A stretch of DNA of 6,021 bases from Spirochaetia bacterium UBA5550 (GTDB taxonomy: Bacteria; Spirochaetota; UBA4802; UBA5550). The first letter of the stretch is position 1, and every line of letters begins with the position of its first letter. Made by a program: the position numbers and the translations under genes. This document shows positions 1 to 5,869 of this stretch, piece by piece. The notes beneath the pieces were generated by a model. It searched no databases, was not told the DNA's origin, and saw nothing but the letters and a program-made list of their open reading frames with translations. The stretch is taken from contig DINC01000179.1 of the NCBI GenBank assembly GCA_002425885.1, positions 2,435 to 8,455 of the forward strand, read 5' to 3'.

Positions 1-201
1 AGAGATGCAAGCTTCCCTCCCGTAGATGGAAAGTTCCCTGTGAGAGACGCATGTTTCCCTCTCGAAGAGGGAATCTTCCCTGTCGAAGAGGCATGCTCCC
101 CTCCTGCGGATGGAACTATCCCTATCTGAGATGCAAACCCCCCTCCCGGAGACCGGTTCATCCCTTTGTCGGATGAAAGCTTTCATCTTAAAGACCGGTA
201 T
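1..201. repeat. Degenerate 21-bp tandem repeat array, cut by the left window edge
   Basis: Nine consecutive 21-base units start at 13, 34, 55, 76, 97, 118, 139, 160 and 181, with no indels. The last 12 bases of an earlier unit occupy 1-12, so the array continues to the left. Unit bases 3-6 are CCCT in all of units 1-8, and bases 13-14 are GA in all nine units; the ninth is otherwise eroded. Adjacent units are not identical. Odd units have C at base 7 and G at base 17, while units 2, 4 and 6 have a non-C base at 7 and C at 17, giving a 42-bp higher order. Unit 3 (55-73) forms a perfect 7-bp hairpin, TTCCCTC against GAGGGAA. Read in frame +1 the units give heptapeptides such as FPPVDGK and FPVRDAC, but TGA at 127-129 interrupts that frame while the repeats continue. 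The array is therefore either the decayed end of a repeat-protein gene or a non-coding structured repeat. Spacing is too short and units too divergent for CRISPR. Confidence 0.85.
172..187. repeat. Perfect 16-bp palindrome in the repeat array
   Basis: GATGAAAGCTTTCATC equals its own reverse complement. It spans the junction of units 8 and 9. Weaker inverted symmetry occurs at other junctions, for example GGGAA followed by TC and TTCCC at units 3/4. It may be a protein binding site or a by-product of the dyad symmetry of the units; no function can be assigned. Confidence 0.7.
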
Positions 202-210
202 GCGATTATT

Positions 211-263
211 AGAAAAAGAAGCCCGCACCCCGGAGTATTGATTCTGCTTCTCCAGGTGCAGGC
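211..263 (-). terminator. Rho-independent terminator of the 281-754 gene
   Basis: Read on the minus strand, GCCTGCACC (complement of 255-263) pairs with GGTGCGGGC (complement of 221-229) through nine pairs including one G-U. The stem extends inward with a bulged G to GGAG/CTCC (250-253 with 232-235). The U-rich tract TTCTTTTTCT (complement of 211-220) follows immediately. It begins 18 bases after the stop codon of the minus-strand gene, so it should end that transcript before the repeat array. Confidence 0.85.
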
Positions 264-280
264 CTTACTTTCACGATGGC

Positions 281-754
281 TTATTTTGTTTCTTTAACTG
301 CTTTTTTGCCCGGAAATTTTGAGGAGAGGTCGTCAAAGATCGTGCCCGCCTTTGCTACATTGGACTTCTTCGCGCTCTTCACTGATCCGTAAAACATCAG
401 GGCAGCGGAGTATGCGTCACTCCCTGCCAGCGTCATGCTGTCTGAAAGCATCTCAGCAATCTGTTCAATGGGGGAGTAAAATGAACGAAGGGTTTCAATC
501 GATTTCAGATCTTTTCGGAACTCACTTGCATCAAGAAATGGGGGTACAAGCTCCGGGTTCGATTCACAGTGTTCAAGGGCTTTTGTCACGAAGGAGAATG
601 TTTTGTCACCCATCTTCGGGAGTTCGCTTTTCTCTTCAGATTTAACTGCTTTAAGTGCTGGCATCAGTTTTGTTTTAAGTGTGGCAATGGCCTTGTTGAT
701 CTCAGCAACATCCTGCTGATTCAGTTCAAGTGAAAACATGTTCTGCTGGGGCAT
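281..754 (-). CDS. Conserved-type hypothetical protein, 157 aa, next to the repeat array
   Basis: I cannot assign a function. The protein is small, soluble and largely helical by composition, with no signal peptide, membrane segment or visible catalytic motif. Residues 46-60 (LPKMGDKTFSFVTKA), 66-76 (NPELVPPFLDA) and 107-123 (MTLAGSDAYSAALMFYG) look like family motifs. I have an unverified memory of similar proteins of about 150-170 aa in diverse bacteria, with the same NPxLVPPFLD and GSxAYxxALxFY blocks. The tail (about 146-157) is rich in Lys. The start at 754 is supported by GAAGAGGA (complement of 761-768), 6 bases upstream of the ATG; the in-frame Met6 has no comparable site. The gene is monocistronic, with its own promoter (799-840) and terminator (211-263), and converges on the 21-bp array. 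Coding is well supported by the start, leader and terminator signals. Confidence 0.85.
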   Translation of the reverse strand: MPQQNMFSLELNQQDVAEINKAIATLKTKLMPALKAVKSEEKSELPKMGDKTFSFVTKALEHCESNPELVPPFLDASEFRKDLKSIETLRSFYSPIEQIAEMLSDSMTLAGSDAYSAALMFYGSVKSAKKSNVAKAGTIFDDLSSKFPGKKAVKETK

Positions 755-760
755 ATTTTT

Positions 761-768
761 TCCTCTTC
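761..768 (-). promoter_or_regulatory. Ribosome binding site of the 281-754 gene
   Basis: The minus strand reads GAAGAGGA followed by six bases and then the ATG at 754. It decides the start in favour of 754 over the internal Met codon five residues later. Confidence 0.7.
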
Positions 769-798
769 ATTATGTTTGTTGTTTTAAAAAGTGCTACA

Positions 799-840
799 TA
801 AATAGAGCTTTAGAGTCCGGTGTCAAGAAAAAATATTTTT
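799..840 (-). promoter_or_regulatory. Probable sigma-70 type promoter with UP-like tract for the 281-754 gene
   Basis: The minus strand carries a consensus -35 hexamer TTGACA (complement of 821-826). A 16-base spacer separates it from TATTTA (complement of 799-804), a weak -10. Directly upstream of the -35, the complement of 828-840 is almost pure A/T (AAAAATATTTTTT), as in UP elements. Transcription would start about 38 bases before the ATG at 754. An alternative -10, TATGTA (complement of 795-800), has a 20-base spacer and is less likely. Confidence 0.6.
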
Positions 841-852
841 ATGGAGCTGAGG

Positions 853-900
853 CCCCTCACCCGTTTTTGATGAACTGATGGGGATGAGGGGAAAATCCCC
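853..900 (+). promoter_or_regulatory. Two mutually exclusive G/C hairpins in the divergent spacer
   Basis: CCCCTCA (853-859) pairs with TGAGGGG (885-891), and CCC (860-862) with GGG (881-883) around one bulged A, leaving an 18-base loop. The same GGGG (888-891) can instead pair with CCCC (897-900) across AAAAT. The two folds cannot coexist. No U tract follows either, so this is not a standard terminator. It lies 40-90 bases before the start at 940 and may be leader structure if transcription begins upstream of it; I see no convincing promoter there. Confidence 0.35.
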
Positions 901-939
901 CGATACTCCGATATATTAAACATAGAAGAGCAAAGTACA

Positions 940-1518
940 ATGATATACATAACCGGAATAGATCACATGGTGCAGTACAACGGCCCTGTGCCCCCTGAGC
1001 TCCTTGAAGAGTTCAAAGAGTACATTGCCGCGAAGATAAAAGAGCTGAATATCACACTCATTGCTGAAGAGTTCAATGAGGAGTTTCTCCATGATGTATT
1101 CAATGCAGCAGAGGGCACAGCGGAAACTGCTGCAGCAGAGTCCGGCATCAGTCACCTATACTGCGACCCTGACGCTGCGGAGAGAGAGGCCCTCGGTATA
1201 CCGTACTACGCTGATGTCATGGATATGGTAAAAGAGCGGCACAATATCAGTGAAAAGTTTATCATGGACATGGAACTCAGAAGAGTGGTGGAGCAGGAGA
1301 CAGCTCTTGAGGTGAAAAAGTTCTGGCCTGTGCGGGAGCGCTTCTGGCTCAATAAGCTGAAAGGGCGGCTTGATGAAAATATACTCTTCCTCTGCGGACA
1401 TGAGCATGTCAGGGGATTCAGTGAACTGCTCAGGGGGGAGGGCGTTTCTGCCGCTGTAATTGAAGAGTTCTGGCGCGGGGATATTTTCAGCGATTACGGG
1501 AAGCTGGGGCTCCGTTGA
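940..1518 (+). CDS. Hypothetical 192-aa protein with N-terminal ITGIDH and C-terminal CGHEH motifs
   Basis: I do not recognise a named family with certainty. The protein is acidic and soluble, without a signal peptide or membrane segment. Visible blocks are ITGIDHMVQYNG (4-15), LIAEEFNEE (40-48), ISHLYCDP (70-77), an aromatic stretch with FW at 128-129 and FWLNKL at 135-140, and ILFLCGHEHV (148-157). The ordered His9, Glu43/44, Cys75-Asp76 and Cys152-Gly-His-Glu-His156 could form a metal or catalytic site. A Glu-rich early motif plus a late GHxH recalls the TraB/ChaN/EreA-like hydrolase fold, but that is inference only. The start at 940 is preceded by AGAAGAG (924-930), 9 bases away; the next in-frame Met (967) would remove the conserved-looking start. 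TATATT (912-917) resembles a -10 but lacks a -35. The gene ends about 100 bases before the kinase gene and appears to be its own unit. Confidence 0.82.
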   Translation: MIYITGIDHMVQYNGPVPPELLEEFKEYIAAKIKELNITLIAEEFNEEFLHDVFNAAEGTAETAAAESGISHLYCDPDAAEREALGIPYYADVMDMVKERHNISEKFIMDMELRRVVEQETALEVKKFWPVRERFWLNKLKGRLDENILFLCGHEHVRGFSELLRGEGVSAAVIEEFWRGDIFSDYGKLGLR

Positions 1519-1536
1519 TCAACAGGAGTAATTTAA

Positions 1537-1546
1537 TATTCGAATA
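1537..1546. promoter_or_regulatory. Small A/T palindrome upstream of the kinase operon promoter
   Basis: TATTCGAATA is a perfect 10-bp palindrome in the A/T-rich spacer, five bases upstream of the predicted -35 box. The position would suit an activator site, but a palindrome this short in A/T-rich DNA can arise by chance. Confidence 0.2.
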
Positions 1547-1550
1547 ATAA

Positions 1551-1579
1551 TTGAATATAGATATGTTTCACTTTATCTT
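1551..1579 (+). promoter_or_regulatory. Candidate promoter of the kinase-regulator operon
   Basis: TTGAAT (1551-1556) and TATCTT (1574-1579) are separated by exactly 17 bases; each matches four of six sigma-70 consensus bases. The surrounding spacer 1519-1614 is strongly A/T rich compared with the flanking genes. Transcription would start near 1586, about 30 bases before the first possible start codon. Confidence 0.4.
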
Positions 1580-1614
1580 GAATTTAATAATCAGGAGACA
1601 GCCTGAGATTCTAA

Positions 1615-4600
1615 ATGAAAGGAGTCTGGCAGTTTATCATATATAACAGGCCCGTTATGAATGTAGAAGAACTGAAAGTTATATTTAATTCTGTTAAAGT
1701 ACCTGTTCTGGCTGCGGATAAGGGGGGAGAACTTCTGTTCTGCAACAGCGCGGCTTCCGGTTATTTCATAATTGGAACGGAGCCCGCGGCCTCAGTACTG
1801 TCGCTTCTTGACATAGATCCCGCTGAATTCAGAAAGTCTGTTGAATCAGTTACGCCGGGGAATGAATTTCTTTTTACTGACATTGCGCTCCTCCCTTCTG
1901 AATTAAATAAAGCGGCTGATGTAGGTCTTTCCCTGCTTGAAGTTCAGGGCATAGAAATCCTCATAATAACAGTTAAAGACAGAACTCTCGCCTCACGCCT
2001 GTTCCCCGGTGTAGGGAAACTCCGATCCACAGTTGAGAGCAGCCCCTCCTCAATCCTTATTACAGACAGAAACGGCGTTGTTCAATATGTTAACGAGAAT
2101 TTTGAAAAGCTCACAGGGTACAGCTCCTGTGAAATCATAGGGAAAAACGCGGATATACTGAAGCCTGAATTCTTTTCAAAAGATAACAGCAGCATGTGGG
2201 CGGAGATAAGAAAGGGTAACAAGTGGAAGGGTGAGTTCCTCAATGAAAAAAAAGACGGCGAGCTTTACTGGGCAATTGTTTCAATATCACCGCTCTTTGA
2301 TAAAGAGGGGAACATCACTCACTACCTCTCTATACAGGAGGATATAACTTACCTCAAGAAAAAAGAGGAGGAGCTTAAACAGTCGGAGGAGAAACTCCGG
2401 GTGCTCTTTGAATCTTTACCTGAAGGGATTCTTGTGACCGACCTTGACGGAAATATAATGCAGGTGAACAGAGCCTATCTTCGAATATTCGATTATCATG
2501 ACAGGCTTATGCTTTCCGGCAGGAATATACACCGGATATTTGAGGAAGCTGGAGATTACGTCATTGTTGAGCTGTTCAGCCTCGCTGTGAAAAGCGGAAA
2601 CAGCGGTGTTGTTAATTATGAGCTTCATAGGGATGAGACTGTTTATGTCGACCTTCAGGCCCTGATGATATCAGACGAGGCAGGGGCGCCCCAGGGATTT
2701 CTGATTCTTGCTGATGATGTATCTGACAGGATGAGGGCGGAGAGGGCTCTCCGTGAAAGTGAAGCGAGAAACAGGGCGCTCATTGAAGCTATACCGGATA
2801 TCATGTTCAGGATGAGCAACGAAGGGATCTACCTTGATAAGATGCTTGGCACTAAGATTAACGAAGTGTTCCCGCCGGAGGTTGCTGCTGACGCAGTAAA
2901 AATGATCAGCGAGGCAATCCGTACCAGGGAGATACAGATATATGAATACCCCGTGACCATCGGTATGGAGGATCGCTATTACGAGGCGCGGTTCGTTGCC
3001 ATTGAGGATGATGAAGTCCTGATAATCATACGCAATACCACAGAGAAGAGAAAAGCACTTGATGAAATTGAGAAAGCCCGCAGAGAGGCTGAACTTGCAA
3101 ACCGTGCAAAGAGTGAATTTCTTGCAAACATGAGCCACGAGATACGGACACCGCTTAACAGCATAACAGGTTTTATCGAACTCCTCATGCGGACAAAGAT
3201 CGACGGCTCGCAGAGGGAGTACCTTGAAATAATCAAAAAGAGCGCATCAAGCCTTCTTGAGCTTATAAATGATATACTGGATTTTTCAAAAATTGAGAGC
3301 CGTAAACTGGAGATAAGTGTTGTTGAATTTGATCCCTATACGGAATTTGAATCAATAATCAGGCTGTTCAATGTTAAGGCGCAGGAGAAGGGGATAAAGT
3401 TTATCTCTTTCATTGATCCGCTTCTCCCCTCGGGGATAAAGTCCGATCCGATGAGGCTCAAACAGGTGATGTCCAACTTCCTCAGTAACGCTATTAAGTT
3501 CACGCCGGAGAAGGGGACTGTGATTGCAGAGATAAAACTCTTCCGCGTAAAGGATAATATCTGCATGATAAACTTCTCTGTGTCAGACACAGGGATAGGT
3601 ATACCTGAGAGAAAACAGAAACAGATATTCGAAGCATTCACACAGGCTGACAACTCTGTCACGCGGCGCTACGGGGGCACCGGCCTGGGATTAAGTATCT
3701 GCTCAAATCTTGTGAAGCTCATGGGGAGCGAGATCGTTGTAGAGAGCAGGATGGGTATCGGCAGCAAATTCTACTTTACTATCGAAGCGGAGATCAGCAG
3801 GGAGAAAACAATGAAGGATTCTTTCCCCTCATGTGCCGGGCTCAATGCATGCATAGTTTCTTATTCGGTGGATGATATCGCTCTTCTTAATCTTGAGTAT
3901 TACCTTCAGAGTTTCGGCTTTAATCTTACATTTGTCCCTGATTTTGACAGATGCAGCGCTGATAAATGCGATATACTGTTTGTAATAAATTCGGAGGAGG
4001 CCCTGAGGAGTATTGGAGACTATGCCGCATTGATTAACAGCGTCCCCGCGATACTGCTTTCAGACAGCTCCTTCGGAGAACCTCCGCACGAAATAACGGG
4101 GCAGTTCCGCCATTTTCTCTCCCAGCCCCTGTCACCCGGGATGCTTGCAGGGAGCGCGATCAATGTCACAGGTACCGGGAGCACCGCTGACGAAATCAGG
4201 CCGGAGTGCAGTGACCGGGGTGAACTTAAGTTCAGCGGGAAAGTGCTTATGGGTGAAGATAACAAAATCAATCAGAAACTTATGACACTGCTCCTCAGGG
4301 ACTATGGTGTAGATCTTCATATTGCGGGTAACGGGCTTGATGTATTTGAAATGTACAGGAAGGGGGGGTATGATCTTGTGCTGATGGATATAAACATGCC
4401 TGTGGCGGACGGCATTGAGACTGCGAAGATGATTATTGATTACGAAAATCAGACGGGTCTTTCCCATGTACCGATAATCGCCCTCACTGCCAAGGTGCTT
4501 AAAAGCGACATGGAGACCATGAGTGAATGCGGCATGGACGGTTTTCTCTCAAAGCCTGTTGAGATGGAGAGGCTTGAGGATGTACTTGCCCGCTATCTCA

Positions 4601-4989
4601 CCATTAAGGCAGTCAGTCATGAAAAAGCTGATGAGAATGCAGCAGAAGATTATCCTGCTTCAGTATCCGGTAATTACGATATAAGGGGGGTGGCTGCGGA
4701 ACTGAGGATTCCTGTTAATGTGCTTGAATCTATAGGGCGGGATTTTTTTGAGGAGTCTGTTCATACTGTAGTTGAACTGCGAAAAGCCTTTAGTGAATCC
4801 GATCTGGAGATGGTCAGAATGCTCTCTCATAAGATGAAGGGGGCAGCTGCGAATCTCAGGTTTGCTTCAGTTTCGGAACTGCTTTCAGCAGTTGAAGAAA
4901 ATTCATCCGCAGCAAATAAAGAATTTGATTATACAGCTTATTTTAATAATATTGAATCAGAGCTTACAGCGCTTCAAACCGTTTTTTAA
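1615..4989 (+). CDS. Soluble hybrid sensor histidine kinase: four PAS-like regions, HisKA, HATPase, pseudo-receiver, receiver, HPt
   Basis: This 1124-aa cytoplasmic kinase senses through PAS domains and relays phosphate internally. There is no membrane segment or signal peptide. Order: degenerate PAS-like region (about 17-125); clear PAS with PAC end (about 135-248); PAS (about 258-375); short PAS-like region (about 382-480); coiled linker; HisKA with SHEIRTPLN and phospho-acceptor His508; HATPase with N box Asn625, G1 DTGIG 658-662 and G2 GGTGLGL 687-693. A receiver-like segment (about 742-850) has Ile791 where the phospho-Asp is expected. A true receiver follows (about 875-995; Glu881/Asp882, Asp925, Thr958, Lys980), though GED replaces the usual VED. 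The C-terminal HPt (about 1025-1120) has SHKMKGAA with His1072. The start is uncertain: 1615 lies directly after an in-frame TAA and is 16 bases from AGGAGA (1593-1598), which is long; ATG 1657, just before the first PAS-like region, is the alternative. Eighteen bases separate it from the regulator gene. Confidence 0.95.
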   Translation: MKGVWQFIIYNRPVMNVEELKVIFNSVKVPVLAADKGGELLFCNSAASGYFIIGTEPAASVLSLLDIDPAEFRKSVESVTPGNEFLFTDIALLPSELNKAADVGLSLLEVQGIEILIITVKDRTLASRLFPGVGKLRSTVESSPSSILITDRNGVVQYVNENFEKLTGYSSCEIIGKNADILKPEFFSKDNSSMWAEIRKGNKWKGEFLNEKKDGELYWAIVSISPLFDKEGNITHYLSIQEDITYLKKKEEELKQSEEKLRVLFESLPEGILVTDLDGNIMQVNRAYLRIFDYHDRLMLSGRNIHRIFEEAGDYVIVELFSLAVKSGNSGVVNYELHRDETVYVDLQALMISDEAGAPQGFLILADDVSDRMRAERALRESEARNRALIEAIPDIMFRMSNEGIYLDKMLGTKINEVFPPEVAADAVKMISEAIRTREIQIYEYPVTIGMEDRYYEARFVAIEDDEVLIIIRNTTEKRKALDEIEKARREAELANRAKSEFLANMSHEIRTPLNSITGFIELLMRTKIDGSQREYLEIIKKSASSLLELINDILDFSKIESRKLEISVVEFDPYTEFESIIRLFNVKAQEKGIKFISFIDPLLPSGIKSDPMRLKQVMSNFLSNAIKFTPEKGTVIAEIKLFRVKDNICMINFSVSDTGIGIPERKQKQIFEAFTQADNSVTRRYGGTGLGLSICSNLVKLMGSEIVVESRMGIGSKFYFTIEAEISREKTMKDSFPSCAGLNACIVSYSVDDIALLNLEYYLQSFGFNLTFVPDFDRCSADKCDILFVINSEEALRSIGDYAALINSVPAILLSDSSFGEPPHEITGQFRHFLSQPLSPGMLAGSAINVTGTGSTADEIRPECSDRGELKFSGKVLMGEDNKINQKLMTLLLRDYGVDLHIAGNGLDVFEMYRKGGYDLVLMDINMPVADGIETAKMIIDYENQTGLSHVPIIALTAKVLKSDMETMSECGMDGFLSKPVEMERLEDVLARYLTIKAVSHEKADENAAEDYPASVSGNYDIRGVAAELRIPVNVLESIGRDFFEESVHTVVELRKAFSESDLEMVRMLSHKMKGAAANLRFASVSELLSAVEENSSAANKEFDYTAYFNNIESELTALQTVF

Positions 4990-5007
4990 TGAACACGGAG
5001 TTATGAA

Positions 5008-5736
5008 ATGAAAACAGTGCTTGCAATAGATGATGATAAAACGACTCTCGGGATACTGGAGTCGCAGCTGAATTCGCTGGGGTACAGGGTGGTTACTGAG
5101 AGGTCCTCTGTCAGGGGAGTGGAGATTGCTAAGGAGTTCCCCCCTGATGTAATCCTTCTTGATCTTAATATGCCTGTAATGGGTGGATTTGAGGTAATGT
5201 CTGCGCTCCGCAGGGAGAAGCAGACAAAGGGGGTTCCTGTGATTATGCTTACAGTGAACAAGGATAAAGAGACGGTTGTTGAAGCCATGAGGCATGGCGC
5301 CATAGATTATATTGTGAAGCCCTATAATGTTGACAAGCTGAACCTGAAGATTAAGGCTGCAATAAATTACGGCGGAGCACGGAAGCAGCAGAATACCGAT
5401 GTCTTTATTGAGATTTCACGCAAGGGTGAAATGGCTTTAATTACCATGACAGGCACCATCCGGGATAAGGGGGTGCAGAATGATGTGAAGACTGTTTTCA
5501 ATCAGTTCTTCATGAAACAGGTTCACGGCAAACCTGTAATTTTTGATATCAAAGGTATGAACGATTTCAGCGGGGATGATGTGAAGGAGCTTATCAGGAT
5601 ACTTACGATGTTTGCTGATTCCAAGATAATGATTGTAACAGGGAAGCATTACGGCACAATTGTCAGCAGCTCTGACATTGAAGACTCCGTTGAGCTTTTT
5701 TTATCTTACGGAGACCTTGAACTGGCGCTTAATTAA
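5008..5736 (+). CDS. Response regulator with receiver domain and STAS-like output domain
   Basis: This 242-aa protein is the probable partner of the upstream hybrid kinase. Residues 1-122 are a complete receiver: acidic pocket Asp8-Asp10, phospho-acceptor Asp52 in LLDLNMPVMGG, Thr82 and Lys104 in VKPYN. Residues 131-242 do not resemble a DNA-binding, GGDEF or phosphatase output. The strand-helix pattern (IEISRKGEMALITMTG, then KPVIFDIKGMNDFSGDDVKEL, then SKIMIVTG) resembles STAS domains of the anti-sigma-factor antagonist type. The SpoIIAA-like phospho-Ser region reads DFSGDDV, so the usual Ser/Thr may be displaced or replaced by acidic residues. If so, control would come from receiver phosphorylation rather than Ser phosphorylation; this is inference. 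ATG 5008 has GGAG (4997-5000) at 7 bases. An overlapping ATG at 5003 stops after two codons. It is co-transcribed with the kinase and ends in a hairpin overlapping the stop codon. Confidence 0.93.
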   Translation: MKTVLAIDDDKTTLGILESQLNSLGYRVVTERSSVRGVEIAKEFPPDVILLDLNMPVMGGFEVMSALRREKQTKGVPVIMLTVNKDKETVVEAMRHGAIDYIVKPYNVDKLNLKIKAAINYGGARKQQNTDVFIEISRKGEMALITMTGTIRDKGVQNDVKTVFNQFFMKQVHGKPVIFDIKGMNDFSGDDVKELIRILTMFADSKIMIVTGKHYGTIVSSSDIEDSVELFLSYGDLELALN

Positions 5737-5749
5737 AGCGCCCCCTTTT
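5724..5749 (+). terminator. Probable terminator overlapping the stop codon of the regulator gene
   Basis: GGCGCTT (5724-5730) pairs perfectly with AAGCGCC (5736-5742) around a five-base loop, followed by CCC and TTTT. The TAA stop (5734-5736) lies inside the hairpin. The U tract is short, so termination may be incomplete. Confidence 0.55.
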
Positions 5750-5756
5750 CCCCCTC

Positions 5757-5769
5757 CGGCCTTCGGCCG
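5757..5769. terminator. Second short G/C hairpin after the operon
   Basis: CGGCC (5757-5761) pairs with GGCCG (5765-5769) around TTC, directly behind the first hairpin. No U tract follows on either strand, so it is either an accessory 3'-end structure or a small palindromic element. Confidence 0.3.
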
Positions 5770-5772
5770 TCT

Positions 5773-5788
5773 CCTCAGTATACAGAGG
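5773..5788. promoter_or_regulatory. 16-bp imperfect palindrome, possible operator
   Basis: CCTCAGTATACAGAGG is symmetric at every pair except A/A at the fifth position from each end, with a GTATAC core. It lies about 80 bases upstream of the DUF4160 gene. Toxin-antitoxin-like pairs often regulate themselves through such sites, but this one is further upstream than usual. Confidence 0.25.
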
Positions 5789-5841
5789 CGACAGCGTTTA
5801 GTAAAAACAGCTTGAAATTTAGTAGATTCATTTGATGATTT

Positions 5842-5850
5842 TGTAATAAT
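5842..5850 (+). promoter_or_regulatory. Candidate extended -10 promoter of the DUF4160 gene
   Basis: TGTAATAAT is an extended -10 element: TG, one base, then AATAAT with five of six consensus matches. No good -35 precedes it, which extended -10 promoters tolerate. The start would fall near 5857, just before the ribosome binding site AAGAGAG (5858-5864). An alternative, TTGATG (5832) with TATAAG (5855) at 17 bases, would give an almost leaderless transcript. Confidence 0.35.
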
Positions 5851-5869
5851 TCTTTATAAGAGAGCAGGC

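Noticed and set aside
1..129. Partial protein-coding gene
   Set aside because: The frame is open only to a TGA inside the repeat array, with no visible start or domain. Repeats continue beyond the stop, so it is described under the repeat instead of as a gene.
1..201. CRISPR array
   Set aside because: The period is only 21 bases with no conserved repeat plus unique spacer structure, and the whole unit is repeated with variation.
319..645. 108-aa plus-strand reading frame
   Set aside because: It lies wholly opposite the well-signalled minus-strand gene, is rich in Arg, Ser and Cys without motifs, and has no ribosome binding site of note.
916..1407. Minus-strand frames opposite the 940-1518 gene
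   Set aside because: They are antisense shadows with unstructured composition; the plus-strand protein has coherent motifs and a proper leader.
2671..3138. 155-aa minus-strand frame inside the kinase gene
   Set aside because: It is opposite the PAS and HisKA coding region, Cys/His rich and without recognisable domains.
5758..5768. UUCG tetraloop hairpin
   Set aside because: With a UUCG loop the second pair is C-C; only the fold with a three-base TTC loop pairs fully.
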